Assembly: GCA_017381365.1 (NCBI GenBank)
Contig: JAFOCI010000053.1
Coordinates: 40,275-104,274 of the forward strand
DNA: 64,000 nt
Reading direction: 5' to 3'
Source: Treponema sp.
GTDB lineage: Bacteria > Spirochaetota > Spirochaetia > Treponematales > Treponemataceae
The stretch's first letter is position 1. Each line of letters starts with the position of its first letter. The notes under the pieces are model-generated. The model was not told the DNA's origin, searched no databases, and was given only the letters and a program-made list of their open reading frames with translations. Position numbers and translations under genes: made by a program. Shown here in pieces: positions 17,102 to 26,254 of this stretch.

Positions 17102-17746
17102 TTACTTAATAAGCAACTCATAAATCTCTTTTTCAGTATCAGCTTTATTGATTGCTTGCCGCAATTTGTTATCTTTTAACTTAGCACTGAAATAAGAAAT
17201 TGTTTTCAAATAATAATCATGCTGATTTTGAGCAGCAGCAATCATAAAAAGCATAGAAACAGGAACATCATCAACCGGCTGAAATCCATCCAGAGAAGTC
17301 TTACATATACCAACAGCCATAACAAGATCAGTAACTGACGACAACCGTACATGAGGAATTGCAAGTCCCCTTCCTACAGATGTAGACATAAGTTCTTCCC
17401 GCTTAAGGATTTCAAAAACAAGCTCATCCTTATTTTTTATCTGTGGAGCCGATGCAAGAACACCAGACAACTCAATAAGAGCATCATGTTTAGACGAATG
17501 ATTGATAAAAACAACTCTATCAGGAGAAAGAACATTTCTTACCTGCACAACAACATCATTCTTATGAGATACACTGGAAGTAAGTCTTTCGTTCACCCAT
17601 CTCTCTATTTCCGATTTTTTAAAACGCCATACTGTTCCAATTTTTCCAGCTGGCAGCTCTCCTTTCTGAGCCCAATCATATACTGTTCTATCCGAAACAC
17701 GGAGATATTTGGCAACTTCTTCAATAGTTACAATATCGTCTTCCAA
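17102..17746 (-). CDS. DNA-binding (excisionase-type HTH) / PTS EIIA-like fusion protein
   Basis: 214 residues from TTG 17746, with GGAG eight bases upstream. Residues 1-55 are a MerR/excisionase-like winged helix (TIEEVAKYLRVSDRTVYDWAQ). Residues 68-214 form an EIIA domain of the fructose/PtsN type, with the phosphorylatable histidine in GLAIPHVR. This joins phosphotransfer to DNA binding, so it is probably a regulator whose activity depends on phosphorylation by EI/HPr; the target genes are unknown. No sugar permease is nearby. Confidence 0.82.
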   Translation of the reverse strand: MEDDIVTIEEVAKYLRVSDRTVYDWAQKGELPAGKIGTVWRFKKSEIERWVNERLTSSVSHKNDVVVQVRNVLSPDRVVFINHSSKHDALIELSGVLASAPQIKNKDELVFEILKREELMSTSVGRGLAIPHVRLSSVTDLVMAVGICKTSLDGFQPVDDVPVSMLFMIAAAQNQHDYYLKTISYFSAKLKDNKLRQAINKADTEKEIYELLIK

Positions 17747-17778
17747 TTTTAATTCTCCATAACAACTTTATATTTTGA

Positions 17779-17808
17779 AATTTAGCATCATTTAGATTTT
17801 TTTGTCAA
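17779..17808 (-). promoter_or_regulatory. Promoter of the HTH-EIIA gene
   Basis: TTGACA (17803-17808) and TAAATT (17779-17784) on the minus strand are spaced 18 bases. A leader of ordinary length with GGAG follows. Confidence 0.5.
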
Positions 17809-17859
17809 GATACAGTATTATTTGCGAATAACTACAAAGTTTTCACACGTAAAGTTTTA

Positions 17860-17888
17860 TTGACGTGATTTTGCAATTTTTATATCAT
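17860..17888 (+). promoter_or_regulatory. Promoter of the gene at 17899, near-leaderless
   Basis: TTGACG (17860-17865) and TATCAT (17883-17888) are spaced 17 bases. Ten bases separate the -10 box from the ATG, and no ribosome-binding site is present. Confidence 0.5.
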
Positions 17889-17898
17889 CGTTTTTGTC

Positions 17899-18960
17899 AT
17901 GAAAAATAAAAAAAATATTTCTTTCTATATATTATTATCACTTATATTTTGTATTTCATATATAGTTCTCGCCATTAAACCATTAGGTACAGAACATCAG
18001 TTTTCTCCAGAATGGAAAATAGATGTAACAAACCCCTCTACAGTAAAACCAGAAGAAGATTCAAAACTTCTTCCTTTCAAATTAGGACAAACGCTTGGTT
18101 ATTTTACTCCAGACGGAAAAGTCATTACATTTGTTTCATTTCCAATGAAAGCTTCTATTTCCTCTAAATTCTACACTTACTACAATACAAACAATACAGA
18201 AGCCTCATATTTCATGCCTGATGGACAACTTTGCGGAAAAATTTCTATAACAGGATTTCCAATGATTGATGACGACCGCATATTTGTTTTTTTACCTGGC
18301 GGCTCATCCTTTGTTGCCTGTGATAACAACGGAAAACGAAAATGGGAGTATGGAGGTACTACACCAATAACAGCATTTGACTCTTCAAAAAATGGCGTAG
18401 TAGTTGGATTTGCAGATGGTAATATCTGTGAATTCAGTCTTAACGGAAAACTTATTCAAAGATTTTCTCCAGGAGGAAGCATTGTACCTGTTATTCTAGG
18501 AACAGCAGTTTCCAATTCTGGTGATTATATTGCAACTATTTCAGGTCAAAACAAACAGCGTTTTGTCCTGGCAAAAAAAGACGGTTCTCAGACCAAAATT
18601 ACATGTCACGAATTTTTACCGTCATCAACAGCAATTCAGAAACTTGTAAAATTCAGTCAGGATGACTCTACTGTTTTCTTTACCTCTCAAAATATTCTTG
18701 GAATTACTAATGTAAAAACAGGGAAAATCAAACATTTAAAAATAAACGGACAGGCTATTTCAATCCAGGAAACAGGTGATACAGCTTTCATCCTTACAAA
18801 AGATAATTCTAAATATACAGTTTATGCTGTTGAAAATTTTTCTACGCTTATAGGATTCTTCAGTTTTACAGCTGAACATGCTTTTATTCTGGCTGATTCA
18901 AACCGGCTGTATGTAGGAAAAGACTCAACAATTTCCTGTCTGTCAATTACAAAAAAATAA
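17899..18960 (+). CDS. Membrane-anchored beta-propeller-like protein
   Basis: 353 residues. An N-terminal hydrophobic segment (SFYILLSLIFCISYIVLAI, residues 8-26) is followed by repeated blade-like strands with DGK/NGK turns (for example TPDGKVITFVSF, CDNNGKRKWEYGGTTPITAFDSSKNGVVVGF and FADGNICEFSLNGK). The pattern fits a PQQ- or WD-like propeller facing the periplasm. The next gene starts 11 bases downstream, so the two probably act together. No precise function. Confidence 0.6.
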   Translation: MKNKKNISFYILLSLIFCISYIVLAIKPLGTEHQFSPEWKIDVTNPSTVKPEEDSKLLPFKLGQTLGYFTPDGKVITFVSFPMKASISSKFYTYYNTNNTEASYFMPDGQLCGKISITGFPMIDDDRIFVFLPGGSSFVACDNNGKRKWEYGGTTPITAFDSSKNGVVVGFADGNICEFSLNGKLIQRFSPGGSIVPVILGTAVSNSGDYIATISGQNKQRFVLAKKDGSQTKITCHEFLPSSTAIQKLVKFSQDDSTVFFTSQNILGITNVKTGKIKHLKINGQAISIQETGDTAFILTKDNSKYTVYAVENFSTLIGFFSFTAEHAFILADSNRLYVGKDSTISCLSITKK

Positions 18961-18970
18961 GGTAAAAAAA

Positions 18971-19840
18971 ATGAAAAAAATAACTGCTTTTATATTCATT
19001 ACATTCGCAATTTTTTCTGCACATAGCTTTGACTGGCCTCAGGAAGAAGTTATTCAATCAGATCAATTTTATTCATATTTTGGACAGCTGCGTGGAGACA
19101 CAATCAGCAATTCTTTGATTTTTTCTGAACCATCCGAAATAAAATCAGCAGACAAAGGAACTCTTGAAATTTTTATTAAGGAATTTAATGACAACACAGA
19201 CTTTTTCCCTTCTACTCTTGGGAATGCGATTATAGTTGCCCATTCTGACAATCTTTTAACCGTGTACGGAAACATTGATTACGATACCATTAACACAGAA
19301 CTTCTAAAGTCTTCTGAAACCATAGAAAGTGGAACAATCTTCGGAAAATCTGGAAATTCTGCATGGCAGCAGGGTCGAAGTTCCCTTGAATTCCAGGTTA
19401 TAGATACAAAAAATAACACAGCTATAAACCCAAGACTTTTAATGCCAAGAGTGGGAAAAGAACTACCTTTATATTATAACGAAGTAGTTCTTCAGAACAA
19501 GAACGGCCGTCAATATAATGTATCTACACAAAGTACTTTACCATCAGGAACATACAAAGTTTACAAAAAAAGACAAGCTGTTGCATCGCCTTATAAAACA
19601 AGAGTTGCCATAAACGGAACAGTCGTTGACCAGATTTCATACGACTTACTGCGTCAGGAAGACTTTCAGATTTGTATTTCTGGAAAAAAGAACTATTCAA
19701 AAAATGTTCTCTATCCTAACAGCGAACTTCAGCTTCTGGGAGAAACAACACTTACATCTGGAAAAAACGCTTTACAGCTTACGCTCATAGACATTCTCGG
19801 AAAAGAAACCTATGCAACGTATATGCTGTCAATTTATTAA
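18971..19840 (+). CDS. Exported M23 peptidase-like protein with degenerate active site
   Basis: 289 residues with signal peptide MKKITAFIFITFAIFSAHS. Residues 84-158 follow the lysostaphin-type M23 fold (GNAIIVAHSDNLLTVYGNI, SGTIFGKSGNS, LEFQV, NPRLLMP), but the zinc-binding HxH of the HLHFE motif reads SLEFQ and the first His/Asp pair is not found. It is therefore probably a non-catalytic regulator or a cell-wall binding domain. It is cotranscribed with the propeller protein upstream. The C-terminal 100 residues look like Ig-type strands. Confidence 0.65.
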   Translation: MKKITAFIFITFAIFSAHSFDWPQEEVIQSDQFYSYFGQLRGDTISNSLIFSEPSEIKSADKGTLEIFIKEFNDNTDFFPSTLGNAIIVAHSDNLLTVYGNIDYDTINTELLKSSETIESGTIFGKSGNSAWQQGRSSLEFQVIDTKNNTAINPRLLMPRVGKELPLYYNEVVLQNKNGRQYNVSTQSTLPSGTYKVYKKRQAVASPYKTRVAINGTVVDQISYDLLRQEDFQICISGKKNYSKNVLYPNSELQLLGETTLTSGKNALQLTLIDILGKETYATYMLSIY

Positions 19841-19847
19841 TTGTAAA

Positions 19848-21011
19848 TCACAGTGTTTTTGAGATAATTCCGCCACCAATTATAACGTTATCTTTGTACA
19901 TGACCACAGACTGTCCAGGTGCAACTGCTCTCTGTGGAGTCTGAAACGCAATTTTCCAGGGCTGACCTTTAAAACTTTCGTCGTTTTTTGGTTCGTAAAG
20001 GGAAATCACCGCAGGAACAGGTTTAGAAGCAAGGCGAATCTTTACAAAAGCTTCAACTGATTCTTTTGGCTCAATATTTCCCGGCCATACAAATTCATCT
20101 GCAATAAGACCATCTGCATTCAAATCATCGTTACTTGCAAGAACCACAAGATTATTTTTTGGATCGATAGAATGAACATACAAAGGTTTAGACGAACTGA
20201 CTCCAAGTCCACGCCGCTGCCCGATTGTATAATGTTCAATTCCACGATGTTTTCCTAAAACCTTACCATCAAGATCTACTATATCACCAGGAACAGCAGG
20301 CTTATCGGCGAACAGAGCATCAAAATATTCTTCAGGAATAAAATCCTGACTTTCTTCCCTTTCTGCAGCAGCAAGACCATATTCTTTTGCAAGGCGGAAC
20401 ACTTCCTTTTTTTCCATGTTTGCTAAAGGAAATCTGACTTTTTCAAGAACATCAGAAGGAACTCTGTAAACAAAATAAGTCTGATCCTTTGACTGATCCA
20501 TGGCACTGGAAATCATGAATGGCCTCACATCTGTACCATAAAGACCCTCTACCGGGCGAACGATTTTTGCGTAATGACCTGTACAGAAATAATCGTAATC
20601 AATATCAAGCTGTTTGATTCCCAGCTGCAATGCACCAAACTTGATGTATCGATTACATCTGATGCAAGGATTTGGAGTTCGACCGGCTCTGTATTCTGCC
20701 TTAAAATACTCAAGAACTTCCTTATGATAAGCTTCTTTTACATCAATAACATGATATTCAAAGCCCTGCTCTTCACAGAATTTTCTGCACTGTTCTATAT
20801 CCTGGGCTTCACCAGGACCGTAACAGGAATCATGCAAAGTTTTATTAACATCAACATCAAGTTTTCCATCCCACAATGACATTGTTACACCAATAACATG
20901 GCATCCTATATTTTTAAGTAAAAGTGCAGTCAATGTTGAGTCAACACCACCTGAAAGTCCAACTACTACTGTATCGCCAGCTTTTGGCAAATCCTGTTCA
21001 ATATATTTCAT
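19848..21011 (-). CDS. mnmA: tRNA-specific 2-thiouridylase MnmA
   Basis: 387 residues. MnmA adds sulfur to U34 of tRNA-Lys, -Glu and -Gln. The ATP-binding loop LSGGVDST is at residues 19-26, the catalytic loop is NPCIRCNRYIKFG (Cys116 and Cys119), and GHYA and KDQTYF motifs follow. E. coli has Asp in place of the first of these cysteines. The usual second catalytic cysteine of the DSxxICFI motif is absent: this region reads EESQDFIPEEYF (219-230). The sulfur-transfer chemistry may therefore differ. A promoter ends eight bases before the ATG. Confidence 0.92.
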   Translation of the reverse strand: MKYIEQDLPKAGDTVVVGLSGGVDSTLTALLLKNIGCHVIGVTMSLWDGKLDVDVNKTLHDSCYGPGEAQDIEQCRKFCEEQGFEYHVIDVKEAYHKEVLEYFKAEYRAGRTPNPCIRCNRYIKFGALQLGIKQLDIDYDYFCTGHYAKIVRPVEGLYGTDVRPFMISSAMDQSKDQTYFVYRVPSDVLEKVRFPLANMEKKEVFRLAKEYGLAAAEREESQDFIPEEYFDALFADKPAVPGDIVDLDGKVLGKHRGIEHYTIGQRRGLGVSSSKPLYVHSIDPKNNLVVLASNDDLNADGLIADEFVWPGNIEPKESVEAFVKIRLASKPVPAVISLYEPKNDESFKGQPWKIAFQTPQRAVAPGQSVVMYKDNVIIGGGIISKTL

Positions 21012-21019
21012 AGTAATTT

Positions 21020-21048
21020 AGTATAGATTATTTAATAGTAATATGCAA
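21020..21048 (-). promoter_or_regulatory. Promoter of mnmA, abutting the start codon
   Basis: TTGCAT (21043-21048) and TATACT (21020-21025) on the minus strand are spaced 17 bases, and eight bases remain to the ATG at 21011. Confidence 0.55.
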
Positions 21049-21084
21049 TTGAGTATAATCGCCCAGTTGCTGTAAAATGAAAGA

Positions 21085-22848
21085 ATGAAAACAAATATGA
21101 TTTTATCGGCTTCTGGATGGCGCAAAGTTTTTGCAATTTCCGGACAGGAACAGGACAGAACAACATTGATTGGCGAAGAAAATATTGCGATTTCCATTTT
21201 TTCTGCCATCGTTTTTGCTGATTACGTAAAAAAACAGACTGGTAAAGAAAATCCAGTTGTCATTTTAGGCATGGATGCCAGACCAACAGGATCTGCAATA
21301 GCAGAAGCCTGTATCAAGGCATTTGCCGCTAAAAATATTAACGTAAAATTCACAGGAATCACTGCAGCTCCAGAAATTATGGCATACTCAAGAATGGCAG
21401 ACGGATTCATGTATATTTCCGCAAGTCACAATCCGATTGGCCACAACGGAATTAAGTTCGGACTTAACTCCGGCGGAGTTCTGAACGGCAAAGAAAACGC
21501 AGAGCTCACAGCAGAATTCAATGCACTATGCGAAAAAGATTCCGCTGTAAAAGATGCTTTTGATTTAATCAGAAATGTTAAGGAAGACCAGATTGCGCAA
21601 ATCTACAGAACTCAAAGTGCAGTAAAAAAAGAAGCACTTAAAGCATATTACAGATTTTTAAAGGAAACAATTTCAGCCAGCCAAGATGAACAGAAACAGG
21701 ACGAAATATTTTCTATTCTGCGCACAGCAATAAAAAGCAGAAATATTGGAGTTGTCTGCGATATGAATGGTTCTGCCAGAGCCGATTCAGTTGATTCAAG
21801 TTTTTTTGCAGAAAACGGAATCAATTTCTATGCAATCCACAATAAAGCAGGAGAAATCGCCCACGAAATCATTCCGGAATCGGAAAACCTGGTTTTCTGT
21901 GCAGCGGAAATGGAACGTCTGCAAAAAGAAGGCCATTCAGATGCCGTTCTTGGCTATATGCCAGATTGTGACGGCGACCGTGGAAACATCGTCTATTGGG
22001 ATGACAAACAGAAAAAAGCTGTGATTTTAAAGGCTCAGGAAGTTTTCAGTCTTTCCGTACTTGCAGAACTTTCATACCAGAACTGGCTTGGTCAGAAAAA
22101 AACAGCCGTTGCCGTAAACTGCCCTACTTCTATGAGAATAGAAGAAATTGCAGAAAAGTTTGAAGCAGCGGTGTTCCGTGCAGAAGTTGGCGAAGCAAAC
22201 GTTGTGAATCTGGCAGGAGAAAAACGTTCAGAAGGTTACAATGTACGCATTTTTGGCGAAGGCTCAAATGGTGGAACAATCACATATCCATCCGCTGTCA
22301 GAGATCCTTTGAATACGATTTTTGCAATCATAAAAATTCTTTCTATAAATGAACTTTTTGAAGACTGGTGTTCTAAAAACAATATTTCAAAAATTGATTC
22401 ACCGTCATTAACTGATATTCTTAATACATTGCCAGAATATACAACAACAGGTGTTTCTGAACCAAGAGCTGTACTTCACATAAAAACAATGAACCATGCA
22501 GCTTTAAAAACTGCTTTTCAGAAAATTTTCCAAGAACAATGGAAAGCGCAGAAAGTTTTTCTTGAAAATTATGGAATAACTTCCTTTGAAGCTGTCATAA
22601 CAAACGGAACAAAGGAAACCAGAAACGTAACAGATTACAGCCAGAGCGGAAAAGGCGGACTTAAAATTCTTTTCAAAAATTCCAGAATGGAAAATCTTGC
22701 CTTCATCTGGATGCGTGGCAGCGGAACAGAGCCTGTATTCCGAATTTTGTGCGACGTAAAAGGAGACAATCCGGAAATGGAAAAAGCCCTGCTTTCATGG
22801 GAAACAGAAATGATTCAGAAAGCAGATGAGATGTGCTGTTCAGAATAA
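21085..22848 (+). CDS. Alpha-D-phosphohexomutase (phosphoglucomutase/phosphomannomutase-like)
   Basis: 587 residues. It has the four signatures of the family: the phosphoserine loop ISASHNPIGHNG (Ser114), the metal loop DCDGDRGN, the sugar-specificity loop GEGSNGGT and the phosphate loop RGSGTEPVFR. It interconverts hexose 1- and 6-phosphates. It differs strongly from the next gene, also a phosphohexomutase, so the two likely have different substrates. The ribosome-binding site is weak. A TATAAT at 21054-21059 is a plausible -10 box. Confidence 0.88.
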   Translation: MKTNMILSASGWRKVFAISGQEQDRTTLIGEENIAISIFSAIVFADYVKKQTGKENPVVILGMDARPTGSAIAEACIKAFAAKNINVKFTGITAAPEIMAYSRMADGFMYISASHNPIGHNGIKFGLNSGGVLNGKENAELTAEFNALCEKDSAVKDAFDLIRNVKEDQIAQIYRTQSAVKKEALKAYYRFLKETISASQDEQKQDEIFSILRTAIKSRNIGVVCDMNGSARADSVDSSFFAENGINFYAIHNKAGEIAHEIIPESENLVFCAAEMERLQKEGHSDAVLGYMPDCDGDRGNIVYWDDKQKKAVILKAQEVFSLSVLAELSYQNWLGQKKTAVAVNCPTSMRIEEIAEKFEAAVFRAEVGEANVVNLAGEKRSEGYNVRIFGEGSNGGTITYPSAVRDPLNTIFAIIKILSINELFEDWCSKNNISKIDSPSLTDILNTLPEYTTTGVSEPRAVLHIKTMNHAALKTAFQKIFQEQWKAQKVFLENYGITSFEAVITNGTKETRNVTDYSQSGKGGLKILFKNSRMENLAFIWMRGSGTEPVFRILCDVKGDNPEMEKALLSWETEMIQKADEMCCSE

Positions 22849-22982
22849 TTTTTTTTTATTAATGATAAAGAACTTTCTTTAAAGATACTTTATTAATAGA
22901 TTAAAATTTATTATACTTTCACTGATATACTGTATATAAAGAAGCATAGATTTTATTTATGTCTGTCTTAGGAGTAATATAA

Positions 22983-24770
22983 ATGGATAAAGCAGAAATC
23001 CTCAAAAGAGCACAGGATTACATTGCAGCAGAAAAAGACGAACGTTTCCGTAAAGAAATCGAAGAACTTGTTGCAAAAGAAGATTTTACAGAACTTGAAG
23101 ATCGTTTCTACCGAACTCTTGAATTTGGTACAGGTGGACTTCGTGGTGTAATGGGTGGTGGTACAAACCGCATGAATACACTTGAAATCAATCTTGCTAC
23201 ACAGGGTCTTGCAAATTATGTAATAAAAGCTTTCCCAGAAAAAGCAAAGGCTGGTACTCTTAGTGCAGTAGTTGCTTACGACAGCCGCAACAATTCTGAT
23301 GTTTTCGCAGAAGCAACAGCTTTGATTTTTGCTGCAAACGGAATCAAGGCATACCTTTTCACAGGTCTTCGCCCAACTCCAGAACTTTCATTCGCAATCC
23401 GTGAATTAAAGGCAGATACAGGTGTTGTTGTTACAGCTTCTCATAACCCAAGGATGTATAATGGTTACAAAGCATACTGGAACGACGGTGCACAGGTTAT
23501 TGAACCACATGATGTTGGCATCGTAGAAGAAGTAAACAAAGTAACTTCTGTAAAGACAATTTCAAAAGAAGACGCAATCAAGAGCGGTAAACTTGTAGAA
23601 ATCGATTCAGAAATCGATGAAAAATACTGGGAAATGTGTAAAGCTCAGCTTTTCCGCCCAGCATTGATTAAAGAATATGCAAAAAATGTAAACGTCGTTT
23701 ACACACCACTCCATGGTACAGGTGCTATGCATGTAGAAAAAGTTCTTGGAGATCTTGGACTTGCTGTTACAACAGTTCCAGAACAGAGAAATCCAGACGG
23801 AAACTTCCCTACTGTTGAAAAACCAAATCCAGAAGAAAAACCAGCTCTTAAGATGGCAGTTGAACTTGGTACAAAAAACAAGGCTGACTGTGTTATGGCT
23901 ACAGACCCAGACTCTGACCGCTTTGGTACAGCTTTCCCAGACAAAGACGGTAACTTTGTTCTTCTTTCTGGTAACCAGATGGGTGCACTTCTTATGGATT
24001 ATATATTCCTTTCAAGAAAAGAACAGAACAACCTTCCTGCAAACTCATACTGTGTACGTTCAATCGTAACTTCTCCATTTGGTGATTACATCTGTAAAAA
24101 ATACGGTGTAGAAATGGTTGAATGTCTTACAGGTTTTAAATGGATTGCAGCTGTAGAAGCAGAACGTGAAGCAAAAGGCGTTGGAACTTACGTATTCGGT
24201 CTTGAAGAATCATACGGCTACAAAGTTGAAACAGAAGTTATGGACAAAGACGGTGTTTCAGCAGCAGCTATGTGTGCAGAAATGACAATGTACTGGCGTT
24301 CACAGGGCAAGAGTCTTCTTGAACACCTTGATGATATGTACAAAGAATACGGTTACTTTGAAGACCGTGCAATTTCAAAGAATTTCCCAGGTTCTGCCGG
24401 CGTAGAAACAATGGCTGGAATCATGACAAAGCTCCGCACAGAAGGTCTTAAGACTCTCGGTGAAAAGAAAGTTACAATGATTCGCGATATTCAGAATTCT
24501 GTATCTTTTGATCCTGAAAATCCATCAAAGAAAGATGCTGTAAACCTTCCAAAGAGCAATGTTCTTCAGTTCTTCCTTGAAGGTGGCACAATTGTTTCTG
24601 CCCGCCCTTCTGGAACAGAACCAAAAATCAAGTTCTACATCAACAACAAAACAGAAGTTGGTGGAGCAAAATGCGACAAATGTCTTGCAGCAGCTAAAAA
24701 AGAAGCAGCAGAACTTTGTGACGCTATTACTAACGAAATCAACTCAATTCTTGATGCAGCTACCAAATAA
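22983..24770 (+). CDS. Phosphoglucomutase (PgcA-type phosphohexomutase)
   Basis: 595 residues. The N-terminal extension with RTLEFGTGGLRGVMG is typical of the PgcA/PGM2 group. The phosphoserine loop is TASHNPRMYNG (Ser153), the metal loop DPDSDR, the sugar loop GLEESYGY and the phosphate loop RPSGTEPK. It links glucose 1-phosphate and glucose 6-phosphate in glycogen or cell-wall precursor metabolism. The start has AGGAG eight bases upstream. Codons are biased (CTT, CGT, GGT) more than in its neighbours, suggesting high expression. Confidence 0.93.
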   Translation: MDKAEILKRAQDYIAAEKDERFRKEIEELVAKEDFTELEDRFYRTLEFGTGGLRGVMGGGTNRMNTLEINLATQGLANYVIKAFPEKAKAGTLSAVVAYDSRNNSDVFAEATALIFAANGIKAYLFTGLRPTPELSFAIRELKADTGVVVTASHNPRMYNGYKAYWNDGAQVIEPHDVGIVEEVNKVTSVKTISKEDAIKSGKLVEIDSEIDEKYWEMCKAQLFRPALIKEYAKNVNVVYTPLHGTGAMHVEKVLGDLGLAVTTVPEQRNPDGNFPTVEKPNPEEKPALKMAVELGTKNKADCVMATDPDSDRFGTAFPDKDGNFVLLSGNQMGALLMDYIFLSRKEQNNLPANSYCVRSIVTSPFGDYICKKYGVEMVECLTGFKWIAAVEAEREAKGVGTYVFGLEESYGYKVETEVMDKDGVSAAAMCAEMTMYWRSQGKSLLEHLDDMYKEYGYFEDRAISKNFPGSAGVETMAGIMTKLRTEGLKTLGEKKVTMIRDIQNSVSFDPENPSKKDAVNLPKSNVLQFFLEGGTIVSARPSGTEPKIKFYINNKTEVGGAKCDKCLAAAKKEAAELCDAITNEINSILDAATK

Positions 24771-24792
24771 ATTCTTAAAGGATTATAAACAG

Positions 24793-25335
24793 ATGTTTCG
24801 TCTTGTAAAATCAGGCGAAACATTTGTTGCCTTTGACACTGAAACAACCGGTTTGAGTGCAGAAAATTGCAGAATCATAGAAATTGGCGCTGTAAAATTC
24901 AATTCAACCGGTGTCATCAGTCGATTTAGTACATTAATAAATCCCCAGCAACAGATTCCTGTTCAAATAACACAAATTACTCACATAGATGATTCTATGG
25001 TAAAAGATAAGCCTGTAATTAAAGATATTCTTTCTGAATTTCTTGATTTTCTTAGCGACTCCATTGTGATAGGTCACAATGTGCAGTTTGATTTAAGATT
25101 TCTAAAAGCAGAATGTGAAAGAAATGGATTTGACGTAATAAAAAACAAAGTAATCGATGTTCTGCAGTTCTGTAAATGGGCTTTTCCTGATTCAGGTAAA
25201 TACAATCAGGCTATTATGGCAGAACGTTTCGGTATAAACGTTACACAAGCACACAGAGCATACGACGATGCTTTTGTATGCGGCAATATTTTTCTACATT
25301 GCATAAAATCAACTGCCGCAAAACAGAAATTATAA
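24793..25335 (+). CDS. DnaQ-like 3'-5' exonuclease
   Basis: 180 residues from ATG 24793, with AAAGGA upstream; the longer in-frame reading would lie inside the mutase gene. The DEDDh residues are visible in FDTETTGL (ExoI), IGHNVQFDLRF (ExoII) and AHRAYDD (ExoIII). It is a stand-alone epsilon-like proofreading or RNA/DNA trimming nuclease. It follows the mutase by 22 bases and converges with the LysM gene three bases away. Whether it serves DNA polymerase III is not shown. Confidence 0.87.
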   Translation: MFRLVKSGETFVAFDTETTGLSAENCRIIEIGAVKFNSTGVISRFSTLINPQQQIPVQITQITHIDDSMVKDKPVIKDILSEFLDFLSDSIVIGHNVQFDLRFLKAECERNGFDVIKNKVIDVLQFCKWAFPDSGKYNQAIMAERFGINVTQAHRAYDDAFVCGNIFLHCIKSTAAKQKL

Positions 25336-25338
25336 AAC

Positions 25339-26247
25339 CTACCCTCTTGGAGCCTTAGCAGGATCAAGAGGCTTTCCGTTCTGAAAAACCATGAATTTAA
25401 TTGTAGCTTCTTTGCCAGTTTTTCCGATTTCTGTACCAGAAAGCACGTAATCACCTTTTTTTGCGGAAACTTCACCTAATCCAGTATATGAATATATTAA
25501 ACCTGTTTTTGACTGAATAAACACAACTTCTCCAAAGCCACGGTAAACTCCGTTGTACATTACAGTTCCTTCATGAACGCATTTTACTGCTTCATTGTTC
25601 TTTCCAGTTAGTATTACGCCACTTATTTTGCCACTTATATTTTTTACAACTGGATTAGAAAGAGGCCATTGTACACCACTACTGATTGAAACCGTTGTGT
25701 TCACACTATTTTTTTGGGCAGTTTTGATATTTGCTTCAACAGCTTTTTTTACATCCGTTTTAGAAACAGCAGGCTGTGCCTGTACATACGAATTTTCTGA
25801 AGCAGGAATTTTAATTTTCTGTCCAATTTTCAATGTCATATTTGAATCAAAATTATTAAGGGAAAGCAGTTCAGGTACCTTTATACCAGATTTTCTTGCA
25901 ATACCATATAAAGTATCACCTTTTTGAACTTCATAGATTTTTGTTGACACCTTTGAAACCGACGATGCAGCAGAAATTTGATTTTTTGAACTAGATGAAA
26001 GAGCAGCTGCATTTGTTATATCCGCAGAAGGAATCACAAGCTTTGCACCTTCCTTTAACACATCATTTTCACTTAAATTATTTGCAGCACGTAACTCTGC
26101 AACAGTAAGCTCAAATTTCCTGCTAATTGAATATAAAGTATCACCTTTTTTAACCACATAATTTGAGTCAGCAAAAACAATTACTTGAGAAATAAAGCAT
26201 AATAATACATAAATTAATATTGTTCGAATTTTTTTTGACACTACCAT
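25339..26247 (-). CDS. LysM-domain protein with degenerate M23 domain
   Basis: 302 residues. A signal peptide (TILIYVLLCFISQVIVFA) is followed by two LysM repeats (YVVKKGDTLYSISRKFELT and YEVQKGDTLYGIARKSGIK), which bind peptidoglycan. The C-terminal M23 fold (VQWPLSN, GTVMYNGVYRGFGEVVFIQ, GTEIGKTG, FMVFQNGKPLDP) lacks the zinc histidines: FMVF stands where HLHF is expected. It resembles NlpD/EnvC-type activators of amidases that act in cell separation. Last gene of the long minus-strand run, seven bases after the HD gene. Confidence 0.83.
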   Translation of the reverse strand: MVVSKKIRTILIYVLLCFISQVIVFADSNYVVKKGDTLYSISRKFELTVAELRAANNLSENDVLKEGAKLVIPSADITNAAALSSSSKNQISAASSVSKVSTKIYEVQKGDTLYGIARKSGIKVPELLSLNNFDSNMTLKIGQKIKIPASENSYVQAQPAVSKTDVKKAVEANIKTAQKNSVNTTVSISSGVQWPLSNPVVKNISGKISGVILTGKNNEAVKCVHEGTVMYNGVYRGFGEVVFIQSKTGLIYSYTGLGEVSAKKGDYVLSGTEIGKTGKEATIKFMVFQNGKPLDPAKAPRG

Positions 26248-26254
26248 GCTTTAA

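Noticed and set aside
22849..22982. Possible riboswitch before the second phosphohexomutase
   Set aside because: The 134-base gap is extremely AT-rich with only weak, imperfect pairing and no known aptamer sequence; it looks like a plain promoter region.
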